Origin: Ruminococcus sp.
GTDB lineage: Bacteria; Bacillota; Clostridia; Oscillospirales; Acutalibacteraceae
Assembly: GCA_017403985.1 (NCBI GenBank)
Contig: JAFRDE010000023.1
Span: 1-64,000 of the forward strand
Length of the DNA: 64,000 nucleotides
Direction: 5' to 3'
The notes under the pieces are model-generated. The model did no database searches and was not told where the DNA came from. It worked only from the letters and a program-made list of their open reading frames with translations. The stretch's first letter is position 1. Every line of letters begins with the position of its first letter. Positions 23,068 to 32,132 of this stretch are shown here, one piece after another. Made by a program: the position numbers and the translations under genes.

Positions 23068-23649
23068 CTACGGTATTAAAATCTGTTGACCAACAGTAAG
23101 GCTATAGTCAGACTTTATAGTGTTTTTATTAGCATTATAAATATCAATAAAGCGCTTGCTGTCGCCATAGTATTGTTGCGCTATGGTATAGAGGGTGTCC
23201 CCGCTTTTTACAACATGATATATCGCTGATCCCGTTGAAGCAACCTGCGCTACGCCTGTACTTGCAACCCCTGTGCTTGCTTTTGCCTTTTCATAAGGCA
23301 TAGCAACCGTGCGGAGTTGTTCAAGTTCCATGTTGAACGTATAGCCGCCTGCATTGTCGGGGTCTGCCTTTGTTTCTAACGATTTTATTAATGCAGAATA
23401 AAACGTGTGTCGCCCCTGATACTTTACATTAGAAAAATTCTCGTAAAGGGTTTCTAAGGCAGACAAAATAGTGTCTGCCTTAGTTGTTCCTACATCTACA
23501 ATAGAGCCTGTAAGCTCCAGTTTCGGGTTTTTTGTCCTTACGTTATCCGTAATGCTGCCGATAGGTACAGTATGCGACGTTGTTTCAGCTTCTCTTGACA
23601 GGGTTTCTGTTTTCACAAACACATAAATATCATTGTTGATTAATGCCAT
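23068..23649 (-). CDS. LysM-domain tail protein (XkdP-like)
   Basis: This 193-residue protein has an N-terminal tail domain (GSITDNVRTKNPKLELTGSI) and a C-terminal LysM domain (YHVVKSGDTLYTIAQQYYGD to SLTVGQQILIP). The family links the tail tube to the baseplate hub; LysM may contact peptidoglycan during injection. Confidence 0.85.
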   Translation of the reverse strand: MALINNDIYVFVKTETLSREAETTSHTVPIGSITDNVRTKNPKLELTGSIVDVGTTKADTILSALETLYENFSNVKYQGRHTFYSALIKSLETKADPDNAGGYTFNMELEQLRTVAMPYEKAKASTGVASTGVAQVASTGSAIYHVVKSGDTLYTIAQQYYGDSKRFIDIYNANKNTIKSDYSLTVGQQILIP

Positions 23650-23660
23650 AGTGTACCCCC

Positions 23661-26600
23661 TTAAATATCCTCTAACACTTCGTTCACGCTTTCCTTGACC
23701 CAGCGCTGCACTTTTCGTTTGAGCGTATTATCGGTAGTACCGCTAAAGTGCATAACAAACTGCGGCGAGTAAGTGTTATACTCGGTGCGCGTATTTGTTG
23801 TGTATGTGCTGTTTTCGGGCGTGTAGTCGCCTGCATAGGGTGCCGCAGCGTATGCGACGTCGTCCGTTGCATTTTCGACCTTAGGTATGCCCGCTCGCAT
23901 ATTGTTGACAAGTCCTGTGATCTGCCAATTACCAAAGCTACCCCATACCTTAGACGGTGAGCTGATTTTCTGTACCTTTTGATACTCGGCATTGATAGCA
24001 GCAGCGATAGAGGCAGCTGTCGAAACGGCTAAACTTCTCTGTGCGTTCATACCGTTAATCAATCCGCTCAACATATAATAGCCTACGTCGTAAAGATCAA
24101 CATTGTCTAAGTAATGGTAAATGTCGGACGCAAGGGTTTTTATAATACCCTTTACCGCGCTTGACATATTACTGACTTTGTTTTGGAATCTTTGTGTCGA
24201 GCTAATCATCTTATCATAGCCGCTTTTAAACCCGTCAGAAAGTTTATCGGTTGCGTCTTTGACCTTACCAAGATTTTTAACCGTTTGCGTCAGCAGGACG
24301 ATCAAAACTGTAAACCCTTTCGCCATACCTGAGGTTGCTGCATAAGCAAGCGTTAATGATACAGCCAAAACAGCAAATTCAGTCGAGGTTAATAACAACG
24401 GCTTGACTAACTGTGCCATTACAGGCTGTAATACCAGAAACGCTTTAGCGACCAATACCGACGCAGGGGTAAGATTACCGAACAGAATAGTCAGCAACCT
24501 TGTCTGCGTTACAAGCATACTCATTGTAGCAGTTACCATAAGCAGCGCAGCAAACAGCCCGACTATCGACGCGAGCAATACAACGCCTGCAGCCGCCCAA
24601 GCAACAAACTCAACGACTAAAGGCGTTAAAGCGGCTAACAATAACCCTGTCGGAATAAGGATAGCTGTAAATGAGCCTGATAGCTTCAACAGCTCTCCCG
24701 CGATCTGCGAGGGCTTACCGACCATTGTTGAAAATGCGGTTTTGATAACTGCAAGCGATACCGCGAATAAAGCCGTCAGCGGCGATAACAAAAGCATAAT
24801 AGCCATAAGAGCCGCCATAGCTGCCGTATATACGAGCGCCGCAGCTGCGACTATCGTAAACGTAACCGCGAGCGGCGTTAAGCCAACGCCCAACATCAGC
24901 ATAGCAGGTGTCAGCGCTAACGTCGCAGGTGTAAGCAGCAGGAATTTTGCCGCCAAAAGTGCAGCCATAGCTGCACATAGTGTCATAGCCATACCAACCG
25001 TCATTAACAGCGTCGTCATCATCATAAACATAACGTTCGTCACTGTTAAAATCGCTGTAAGCGCTGTTATTGCAACGGTAAACACTACAGCAGATACCGC
25101 TAAAAGCGTAAACGCAAGCGCTAAGGGCGTGATCGCTACCGCAAGCGCCAACGTCGGAACAGTAAGCGCAAGGAATACCGCCGCAAGCGGTAATAGACTT
25201 GCCGCCAACAGCAACGCGCTTTGACTAATAACGGTAAACTGCATTTGCATAACAATCATAGCCATGTTCATAGCCATAATCATTACGATCATTGTGCCGA
25301 GAATCGCGGTAATGCCCGTGAACGTTACCAACACAACGAGCGACGATACTGCTAACACCGTGAATCCAACCGCGAGCAGCGCGATCAATGCAGTAAACAG
25401 CGTGATCGGGATTGTTACAGCAGTTAAGGTAGCCGCTAAAGGCAAAAGCGCTGCCGAGAAAGCGAACAAATGCGGTGTAAGCAAGGTAAATATGGGCGGT
25501 AATGCCGCTAAAGCTGTTCTAAGCACAACGGTCATAAGCGCAATCACCATGAATACGCCCGACAGTGCCGTCATACTCACCAAGAAAACTACCGCAGCTA
25601 CAGCCAATGCTACAAACAAAAGCGAAAGCGGAGTAATAAGCAAGGTAAACAAGCCCACGGGTATTGTTAATGCTGCGAATACAGCTGTAAGCGGTAATAA
25701 TGCCGCTGATAACAATAATGCCGCCTGTGACATAATCAGCATAGCGGAATTAATGATTTTGAAGTTAAGCAGCAACACCGTTGATAATACGGACATAAGC
25801 GCTATCGCGGCTGTAATAACGATAAACGATACAGCCATAACTAACAACGCCGCTGCACATACCATTAACCCTGTACCGAGCAGAATAGCCGCAGCGCCCG
25901 CGAGTGCTGCGCCTGCCGCAAACGCTAACAAGCCTGCACCGAGTAAAGCGATATTTGCAGCGCCTAAAGCGCCATATTGAATTAGCTGCGGCAATATGCC
26001 GACAATGATCTGCAAAGCAGTTGCCGCCATCAGTGCGCCAGCGCCAAGCAGCGCAAAGCCTGCGCCTACCATAAGGACACAAGCGCCAAACGCTAACAGC
26101 CCAACAGCGCCTACAGTAAGGGCGGGACCCAACGCCGCCGCGCCGATAGCAAGACCGACAATAGCAGCGACCATAGCGACCATGACTATGATAGCGCCCG
26201 CTCCTGCGTCTGCAAGCATGATAGCTGCCGAGGCAAGCAGGTAAAAGCCCGCGCATATAGCAAGGATAGACACGCCAACCGCGAGAATAGCTGCAGCAAA
26301 CGCCAGTATTTCAGGAGCTGCCGCACCTGCGGACGCACCAACCGCCGCCGTGCCTGTTGCCGCTGTTGCTGAGGCTGTGCCGCATACAGCAGCCATAACA
26401 GCCTGACCTGCCGCGACAATGCTTGAAATAACATTTACAACGACAAGCGCAGCCTTATACAGCAAGAAAGCCGCTATAAGTGCAGCAACCAAAGGAAGAA
26501 TCCAGTTGATATTATCGCCAATCCACGAGAACACATTAAGGGCGAGCTGACCTATCCATGCGAGAATAGGTGCAAGGAACGTCCAAAGCTGCTGTCCGAA

Positions 26601-28244
26601 TTGAATCACGCCGACGATAATGTTCTTTATAGCGCCGAAAGCCTGCTCAACGCCTGCTTTCAGTTCAGCAAAGGCGCTGTCGCTCATTTCCTCGCCTGTG
26701 AATCCCTCGTAAAGTGCCTTAATGACAGAAACGACCAAGTCCTGAGCCGCCTGCCACAAAAGCGGGGCGTTGGCGATCAGCGAATTGACAAAGCCGACCA
26801 CGAGCTGTGCGCCTGCCGTCGCCAGTTCAGGCAATACGTCTGCGATAAGCGGGGGGATTTCCTGCACGATAGCAGGTACAAGCTCCTCAAGCAGCTTTCC
26901 CGCGCCAGATAAGCCCTTTTTAAAGGCGGGTATTACATTCTTTCCAAACGTCTTAGCGCTGTCAATCAGATTATCGACGCACTGGTCAAACTCGTCGCCG
27001 CCAGAAATAAGCGCGGGGAACAGGTTACTCCAAGCCGCTTTCATGGAATTAAGGGATCCGCTGATAGTGCCGTTGGCTTCTTTTGCGGTAGTGCCTGCAA
27101 TACCCATTTTGGTCTGCATGACGTTGATCGCCTTAACGATATTCGCAAACGACATACTGTTTGCGTCAACGGTATCGTCGAGCTTTGCCGCGTCTTTAAT
27201 CAAGCGTTCCATTTCGGTCTTTGTGCCGCCGTAACCGAGCTTGAGGTTATCAAGCATTGTGTAATTCTGCTTTGCAAAGCCTTGATAAGCGTTTTGGATA
27301 TTCTCAATGGGTGTACCCATTTTATTAGCATTATCTGCCATATCCGTAACCGCCATAGACGAAAGCCGTGCAGCCTCTTTCGTGTCGCCGTCGAGCGACG
27401 CGACAAGGGACGCAGAAAAACCTGTTACGGTTTCCATATACTCGTTGGCTGACAACCCCGCCGTTTTATAGGCGTCGTTTGCAGCAGCGAATACCTCCGA
27501 CTGTGCGCTTAACAGGTTTTCGTATTCAGCCTTTACCGCGTCTGTGGATTTACCTACCGACGCCGCGTATTCCTCTAAGGATTGACCGCCCGCACCAAAT
27601 AGGGTTTCAACGCCGCCGCGCAGCTGTTCGGTATCAGCATAAGCCGTTACCGCTTTGACAACTAATGTGCCAACCGCAGCTGTGGCGGCTGTTATGCCCG
27701 TCGTTAGTGCTTTAAATGACACGCCCGCAACCTTTTTCAGTCCGTTAAAGGCTGCTGTAGCAGCTTTACTGCCGATATCCGTTAGCTTGCTGCCGATCTG
27801 CTTTAATCCTGAGATTGTGGCAGTAAAAGCGACAGAGCCAACGGCTTTCAGTTTGTTTTTAAGGGTTTGTGAGCTGTTTTGTGACTTTTCGATAGGATCA
27901 TTAAGTCCCTCCGCGCCCTTAGCCGCCTTGTCAAAAGGCGATTTAAGCTGCTCGGCGTTGCTTTTGACCTTACCTAAACCGCTTGCAGCGTCTTTCGCGT
28001 CGTCTGCCATATCGTCAAACGGGTTAGCGCTCTTGACATCAATAGCAGCGTCCTTGATATTATCAAGACCGTCTGTTGCGCGGGTGGTGCCTTTCTTGAA
28101 ATCGTCAAAGGTATCATCACCAAGCGCACTACCGATTGCGCTGCGGGTCTTGTTCACTTCGCTCTGTAACTTCGATAGGGGGTTGTCGTCAATATCAAAT
28201 AATACCTGTACTATGTCCTGACGGACAACCTCTTGTTGTGCCAT
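23661..28244 (-). CDS. tail tape measure protein with very large hydrophobic core
   Basis: This 1527-residue protein is the longest in the phage. It starts with helical, Ala/Lys/Asp-rich sequence and a phage tape-measure region (TEQLRGGVETLFGAGGQSLEEY, KMGTPIENIQNAYQGFAKQN). From about 590 to 1340 it is almost unbroken hydrophobic sequence made of degenerate repeats of about 60-70 residues (patterns such as LLLAASLLPLAAVFLALTVP). The C-terminus returns to soluble sequence with a SSPSKVWGSFGNW motif common in tape-measure proteins. It sets tail length and probably forms the membrane pore for DNA. It precedes the LysM gene and follows the chaperone. Confidence 0.9.
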   Translation of the reverse strand: MAQQEVVRQDIVQVLFDIDDNPLSKLQSEVNKTRSAIGSALGDDTFDDFKKGTTRATDGLDNIKDAAIDVKSANPFDDMADDAKDAASGLGKVKSNAEQLKSPFDKAAKGAEGLNDPIEKSQNSSQTLKNKLKAVGSVAFTATISGLKQIGSKLTDIGSKAATAAFNGLKKVAGVSFKALTTGITAATAAVGTLVVKAVTAYADTEQLRGGVETLFGAGGQSLEEYAASVGKSTDAVKAEYENLLSAQSEVFAAANDAYKTAGLSANEYMETVTGFSASLVASLDGDTKEAARLSSMAVTDMADNANKMGTPIENIQNAYQGFAKQNYTMLDNLKLGYGGTKTEMERLIKDAAKLDDTVDANSMSFANIVKAINVMQTKMGIAGTTAKEANGTISGSLNSMKAAWSNLFPALISGGDEFDQCVDNLIDSAKTFGKNVIPAFKKGLSGAGKLLEELVPAIVQEIPPLIADVLPELATAGAQLVVGFVNSLIANAPLLWQAAQDLVVSVIKALYEGFTGEEMSDSAFAELKAGVEQAFGAIKNIIVGVIQFGQQLWTFLAPILAWIGQLALNVFSWIGDNINWILPLVAALIAAFLLYKAALVVVNVISSIVAAGQAVMAAVCGTASATAATGTAAVGASAGAAAPEILAFAAAILAVGVSILAICAGFYLLASAAIMLADAGAGAIIVMVAMVAAIVGLAIGAAALGPALTVGAVGLLAFGACVLMVGAGFALLGAGALMAATALQIIVGILPQLIQYGALGAANIALLGAGLLAFAAGAALAGAAAILLGTGLMVCAAALLVMAVSFIVITAAIALMSVLSTVLLLNFKIINSAMLIMSQAALLLSAALLPLTAVFAALTIPVGLFTLLITPLSLLFVALAVAAVVFLVSMTALSGVFMVIALMTVVLRTALAALPPIFTLLTPHLFAFSAALLPLAATLTAVTIPITLFTALIALLAVGFTVLAVSSLVVLVTFTGITAILGTMIVMIMAMNMAMIVMQMQFTVISQSALLLAASLLPLAAVFLALTVPTLALAVAITPLALAFTLLAVSAVVFTVAITALTAILTVTNVMFMMMTTLLMTVGMAMTLCAAMAALLAAKFLLLTPATLALTPAMLMLGVGLTPLAVTFTIVAAAALVYTAAMAALMAIMLLLSPLTALFAVSLAVIKTAFSTMVGKPSQIAGELLKLSGSFTAILIPTGLLLAALTPLVVEFVAWAAAGVVLLASIVGLFAALLMVTATMSMLVTQTRLLTILFGNLTPASVLVAKAFLVLQPVMAQLVKPLLLTSTEFAVLAVSLTLAYAATSGMAKGFTVLIVLLTQTVKNLGKVKDATDKLSDGFKSGYDKMISSTQRFQNKVSNMSSAVKGIIKTLASDIYHYLDNVDLYDVGYYMLSGLINGMNAQRSLAVSTAASIAAAINAEYQKVQKISSPSKVWGSFGNWQITGLVNNMRAGIPKVENATDDVAYAAAPYAGDYTPENSTYTTNTRTEYNTYSPQFVMHFSGTTDNTLKRKVQRWVKESVNEVLEDI

Positions 28245-28272
28245 TATTTCACCCCCAATCTATGGGATAGTC

Positions 28273-28428
28273 TTATTTTTTCTTAGCGTGCTTTTTTTCG
28301 GCTTCGATCTGTATATCAAGGGCTATGTTTGCCTCATGTACGTCCTGCGGGGTCATGTGACAAAACACATCTTGATATGTAAAACCTCTTTCAGCCATTA
28401 GCAAGCGCCAATAAGCCCAATTAGCCTT
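28273..28428 (-). CDS. gpT-like part of the tail assembly chaperone, read by ribosomal frameshift
   Basis: This frame is +1 (equivalently -2) to the preceding chaperone gene and is open across its stop codon. It reads KANWAYWRLLMAERGFTYQD and continues to a Lys-rich end at TAA 28273-28275. The WAYWRLLMAERGF pattern is typical of the second chaperone part. The likely slip is Lys AAA to AAG in AGT-AAA-GGC-TAA, just before the stop. An internal ATG at 28398 lacks a good ribosome site. Frameshifted G/GT chaperones just before the tape-measure gene are a near-universal phage feature. Confidence 0.65.
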   Translation of the reverse strand, partial: KANWAYWRLLMAERGFTYQDVFCHMTPQDVHEANIALDIQIEAEKKHAKKK

Positions 28429-28729
28429 TACTCTTTTCCTCAGCTGCCGTTTTGTTAGCTTCCTGACGAAATTTGCCCTGCATTACTTCGCGGGCAAAGC
28501 CGACGACCTCGTTGTATTCGTCCATATCCTCAAAATCGTCGATTTTGAGCCCTTTGGGTTCGACGAGGACATTGTTGAAAAGGTACTCTGTCATCTTGAC
28601 GGTACTCGTGTTATTGGTACCCTCGATGTAACAGCTGTCAACAGCTTTGAGGGCGGTAGAAAGCCCGCTGAATTGTGCCGTGTACTTTTTGCCTCTGATT
28701 TCCTTTGATACTTCATAGAAATTAGCCAT
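28421..28729 (-). CDS. tail assembly chaperone (gpG-like)
   Basis: This 102-residue protein lies between the tail tube and tape-measure genes. It begins MANFYEVSKEIRGKKYTAQF and ends in a charged Ala/Lys/Glu tail, the pattern of gpG/XkdN-type chaperones. It coats the tape measure protein during tail assembly. Its end overlaps the frame of the gpT-like part. Confidence 0.75.
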   Translation of the reverse strand: MANFYEVSKEIRGKKYTAQFSGLSTALKAVDSCYIEGTNNTSTVKMTEYLFNNVLVEPKGLKIDDFEDMDEYNEVVGFAREVMQGKFRQEANKTAAEEKSKG

Positions 28730-28763
28730 GATAAAACAACCTTTCTTTGTTAAAATAAAGTAA

Positions 28764-28795
28764 AAACCCTACCGCCGATTAAAGCGGTAGGGTTT
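28764..28795 (-). terminator. hairpin between tail tube and chaperone genes
   Basis: A 12-bp perfect stem (AAACCCTACCGC / GCGGTAGGGTTT) with an 8-base loop is followed on the minus strand by TTTTA. It may reduce expression of the chaperone and later genes relative to the abundant tube and sheath proteins. Confidence 0.7.
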
Positions 28796-28798
28796 GCG

Positions 28799-29191
28799 TT
28801 ACTGTACGGTATAGTCGAATACAGCAAACTCAAATTCGCCGTCGCTTGCCTCGTTGCTCAATTCCTGTTCAGGATAGTTCTTGATACGGGCGCTGTTGCC
28901 GCCGAAAGAACGATTGAGCGATTTGTTCTTGATCCACAGGGGGGCGATTTTGCCCGCCTTAGCGTCTGCGATAAGTCTGTTGTAGTGAGGGCTTGTAGCC
29001 TGCAGGGTAAGGGTAACGGTGCCAAGCGGGTCGTTTTTCTCATTGACGACAACGTCACCCTGAGCACCGACAGCAGGTTCAAAAAATTCCTCGTCCTTTT
29101 CACCTGTTACCATATCCTCGCCAAGACCCGTAATAGTAGTGTTATCCCATGTGATAGCACAGTCCTTAGCGTTATAGCTTGTGATTGCCAT
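28799..29191 (-). CDS. tail tube protein (DUF3277-like)
   Basis: This 130-residue protein begins MAITSYNAKDCAITWDNTTI and contains GEKDEEFFEPAVGAQGDVV, the pattern of small tail-tube proteins paired with DUF3383 sheaths. It lies directly after the sheath gene, and a terminator follows. Confidence 0.82.
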   Translation of the reverse strand: MAITSYNAKDCAITWDNTTITGLGEDMVTGEKDEEFFEPAVGAQGDVVVNEKNDPLGTVTLTLQATSPHYNRLIADAKAGKIAPLWIKNKSLNRSFGGNSARIKNYPEQELSNEASDGEFEFAVFDYTVQ

Positions 29192-29204
29192 GCGTCATAC
29201 CTCC

Positions 29205-30200
29205 TTAAACAACAAGTTCGCCGTAAATATCGGCGTCATGGATTGCGCCCGCGAGCGCAAAGAAGAAGTTACCGCCCGTATATGTACGGTTGCGGATATC
29301 CTCGGCGCTCATTTCAGAGCGGCTCTTAAACGACACACTGAAACGGGGTGCGCCGTCGTCGTCTGTGTCGATCATGCCCTTGTCATAGGCTTCTTTCAGA
29401 ACGCCCTCGGTCACGCTTTCGAGCGACGCAATACCTGCGTTGGTATAGGGCAGCTTAGGCTCGTTGTTCAGCAGCTTCTGTGTATTGTACGCGATCTTCT
29501 GCGCGATCCAGTCCTTACTGTCGACCACGTCAAGGTATTCACCGTCAACGGTCTTGCCCTCGGAGATAACAATATCACCCGCTTTAAGCAGCAGGGTATT
29601 ACCGCCGTTGGTGTGCAGCTCGGTGATCGCTGTATCGGTTAAGGTGCTGACAGGGTCTAAGCCCTTGATCTTGATATTCTTGTAGGTAAAGCTGCCAATA
29701 TCAAGACCCGCCGTAGCACCGATAACAGCCGCTACACCGTAGGTTTTTGACGGATACAAGAAAGCAAACGTCCTCCCGCCGCCGTTGTTAGCCTTAATAG
29801 CGGTCAGCTCGGACGCAGCGGAGATATTGAGAAACAGCACCTTATCGGTGGTTTCTGCGATAGCGTCCGAAATTGCCTTGTCGGTGCTTGTGTCGCCATC
29901 GCCCTTGAATACAAAGAGCTGACGCCAGTTCTTACCGACAACCTCAGCAATCGCTGCAACCGCAGTCGACGTGCTTGTGCATACAGCGATCTTAATAGGC
30001 GCATTATCCTGTGCAAAGAGCAGCCTGCCCGCTTTGCCGACGTCTGTATTATCGGCAAAAGCGTCAGCAAATGCGCTCCTGTCATACTCTGTGTAGGCTA
30101 CGGCGGCTGCGCCTTTGGTAATCAGAAAAAGGGGAATACCAAAGCTCGCCTTACCTGCAACAGAGGCTTGATTAATTCTGACCCTTACGTCAAGTGCCAT
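29205..30200 (-). CDS. tail sheath protein (DUF3383-like)
   Basis: This 331-residue protein is in the sheath position and matches the DUF3383 family: VRINQASVAGKASFGIPLFL near the start, FLYPSKTYGVAAVIG, and the tube-contacting end SAEDIRNRTYTGGNFFFALAGAIHD. A sheath shows that the tail is contractile. Confidence 0.88.
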   Translation of the reverse strand: MALDVRVRINQASVAGKASFGIPLFLITKGAAAVAYTEYDRSAFADAFADNTDVGKAGRLLFAQDNAPIKIAVCTSTSTAVAAIAEVVGKNWRQLFVFKGDGDTSTDKAISDAIAETTDKVLFLNISAASELTAIKANNGGGRTFAFLYPSKTYGVAAVIGATAGLDIGSFTYKNIKIKGLDPVSTLTDTAITELHTNGGNTLLLKAGDIVISEGKTVDGEYLDVVDSKDWIAQKIAYNTQKLLNNEPKLPYTNAGIASLESVTEGVLKEAYDKGMIDTDDDGAPRFSVSFKSRSEMSAEDIRNRTYTGGNFFFALAGAIHDADIYGELVV

Positions 30201-30214
30201 ATTATAACCTCCTG

Positions 30215-30703
30215 TTATATTGTTTTTGGTGTGATTGTAATACTATCAATAACCCCAACAACCTTATCATGCTTGATCTCGTTCATAAACGCAAAAGTCA
30301 CGTCAAAGCCGTTGCGGTATTCATAATCTATTGTAAGTAAAGTATCTCGGTTGGTAATATCGCCGATCTTCTGAATCACAATACCGTTTTCAGCAAGATC
30401 AACGCTACCGATATTGTCGAGATAGTCATACAAAGCAATAGCGATACTTTTTGATTGCAAATCATCTGCAGCATAAACGGTAAACGACCATATCTGCTGA
30501 AATTCTTTGCTATAAACCCTGACATCATTTTCGACATATTCACTGTATGTGCCGTTGTTGGCTTTCATCAGCGTTGTTACTGTGTAGCCGATATAAGGGT
30601 AGGCAGGTGGAGGGGCATTTTGATTAACCCTTATAACCTCGATATTAAGGTGTTTCTTAATCATAGCGGTTATATGGTCGCGGATTGTTGAGAAATCAAC
30701 CAT
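30215..30703 (-). CDS. tail terminator/neck protein (LIC_12616-like)
   Basis: This 162-residue protein (PPAYPYIGYTVTTL, WSFTVYAADDLQSKSIAIAL) has the pattern of the phage neck terminator family that caps the tail tube. It lies between connector genes and the sheath. Confidence 0.7.
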   Translation of the reverse strand: MVDFSTIRDHITAMIKKHLNIEVIRVNQNAPPPAYPYIGYTVTTLMKANNGTYSEYVENDVRVYSKEFQQIWSFTVYAADDLQSKSIAIALYDYLDNIGSVDLAENGIVIQKIGDITNRDTLLTIDYEYRNGFDVTFAFMNEIKHDKVVGVIDSITITPKTI

Positions 30704-31061
30704 TACTTACCCCTCCAAACGCCGAAACATATTTGAGTATGTATGCGGTAAAGTTGGTGAAAAACGAATTGTCGGTGTCCTGTTCAACGCTGTACTCGTT
30801 ACCGTTATAGATAATCTTAGCCCCTCTGATTTCGTCGGTAAGCGTCCCGATAACGTAAAGCTGTTTATCCTGTGTGGTAAGTGTACCGCCCGCGTTGTAT
30901 ATCTTCTTTTTGTCAATGTCAAGAATAGCAGCGTCAAACGTGATCCGTCTTTCCTTGTCCGCAACATACTCACCGTTGACATATTCGCCTTTTTCGGGGA
31001 GTATAGCGGTTATTGTACTGCTATATTTCTTAATCAATCGTTCAAAATGAAAATATCTCAT
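30696..31061 (-). CDS. head-tail connector-region protein
   Basis: The 121-residue product contains YSSTITAILPEKGEYVNGEY and LYVIGTLTDEIRGAKIIYNG. It has the size and position of a head-closure protein. It overlaps both neighbours. Confidence 0.6.
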   Translation of the reverse strand: MRYFHFERLIKKYSSTITAILPEKGEYVNGEYVADKERRITFDAAILDIDKKKIYNAGGTLTTQDKQLYVIGTLTDEIRGAKIIYNGNEYSVEQDTDNSFFTNFTAYILKYVSAFGGVSNG

Positions 31062-31561
31062 TATTTCACCCTAAAAGAAATACCCCCGATCATAGCGCCT
31101 GTGTCTACAAGGGGGTTACTACTTCCTTTTTCCTCTACCGTAAACGACGAGTTAGGCGGCTTTGACAGTTCGGTTGCGTATTCCTTGATTTTGGAGGATA
31201 ACAACAGCCCCACGGCTTCTAATAGCTGATCTTCTGTCATTGTGCCGCCGACAACCTGACCGAGCAGCAGCCCGATCTGATCCATAACGTCGTTAATACT
31301 CTTATCGTGTCCCGTCCTCAAAAACGACCTTTCGGGTATTTTTATGACGGTTGTTTTCTTATCGAGGTGTACGCCCTTATAGTGTAAAAACGCTCGCATT
31401 TTAGGCGTTACAGGGATATTGCAGCCGTATTCGTGAATAGCAGCGAGCCATGTATGCCCGCCCTGTATACAGCCGACCTCGATTTTCTTGCCGTTCAACG
31501 CCTGCAGGCGTTCTTGCATTTCGGGGAATTTGTTTTTGACCGTCTTGAATTTAACGGACAC
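31061..31561 (-). CDS. virion morphogenesis/HK97-gp10-like connector protein
   Basis: This 166-residue protein carries LAAIHEYGCNIPVTPKMRAF and IPERSFLRTGHDKS. EYG..IP..PKM.AFL and IPERSFLR are typical of the phage virion morphogenesis/gp10-like family joining head and tail. Confidence 0.75.
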   Translation of the reverse strand: MSVKFKTVKNKFPEMQERLQALNGKKIEVGCIQGGHTWLAAIHEYGCNIPVTPKMRAFLHYKGVHLDKKTTVIKIPERSFLRTGHDKSINDVMDQIGLLLGQVVGGTMTEDQLLEAVGLLLSSKIKEYATELSKPPNSSFTVEEKGSSNPLVDTGAMIGGISFRVK

Positions 31562-31922
31562 GCATATCCCAACCCCTCGTAGCGGTTACAAAATGCACAG
31601 CGCCCGCCGTAACGTTATCAGCGCCGAAAATAGCCTCTGCTGCAGCGCTCAACAGTTCGCTCGGATCCTTGTTGGTATCAAAGCTCTGTGATAAACCGCT
31701 TGCGCTTTCAGACGAAACGCCCATAGGTAACTGCATGATTTCGATATACCGAGTAATAAACAATCTAACGGCGGGCTGTACGTTTTCAAGATCGTCCATA
31801 TCAACCGTGATTTTTGTATTATCGGCAATCCAAGCAAGGGCGTTTTCAACGAGCAACAGGTCGACGCTGCTGTTGGTGTTAATCGGCAGACTTAGCTTTT
31901 CTGCCTTTTCTCGTGTTAGCAC
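31551..31922 (-). CDS. head-tail connector (gp6-like)
   Basis: This 123-residue mostly helical protein contains LLVENALAWIADNTKITVD, in the position and with the pattern of DNA-packaging/adaptor proteins that sit on the portal. It overlaps the repeat-containing gene upstream by 44 bases. Confidence 0.65.
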   Translation of the reverse strand: MLTREKAEKLSLPINTNSSVDLLLVENALAWIADNTKITVDMDDLENVQPAVRLFITRYIEIMQLPMGVSSESASGLSQSFDTNKDPSELLSAAAEAIFGADNVTAGAVHFVTATRGWDMRVR

Positions 31923-32130
31923 TTTTCTTCGCCGCCTTTTCAGCCGCAGGCGCGGCGGTTTCTACCGCTGCGTCGGGCTTAGTTTCTTCTTTCGCAGGCT
32001 CGGCTGCAACCGCCTTTTCAGCCGCAGGCGCGGCGGTTTCTACCGCTGCGTCGGGAACGGGAACAGGCGTATTTGCGGAATAGTAAACGCCGTTAGCTTT
32101 AACGGCATACGGATATGTCGTATATGTCAT
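31879..32130 (-). CDS. Ala/Pro/Glu-rich protein with an internal repeat
   Basis: The 83-residue product starts with a short ordered part (YPYAVKANGVYYSANTPVPV). It then carries two copies of DAAVETAAPAAEKA and a basic tail (KSANTRKGRKAKSAD). At DNA level a 46-bp direct repeat (31932-31977 and 32010-32055) is identical. Function is unknown; it directly follows the capsid gene. Confidence 0.6.
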   Translation of the reverse strand: MTYTTYPYAVKANGVYYSANTPVPVPDAAVETAAPAAEKAVAAEPAKEETKPDAAVETAAPAAEKAAKKSANTRKGRKAKSAD

Positions 32131-32132
32131 GG

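Noticed and set aside
24403..25980. Long plus-strand open frames (273 and 238 residues) opposite the tape-measure gene
   Set aside because: They are shadows created by the repetitive GCN-rich hydrophobic codons of the real gene; they have low-complexity Ala/Asn/Thr/Val content and no ribosome sites.
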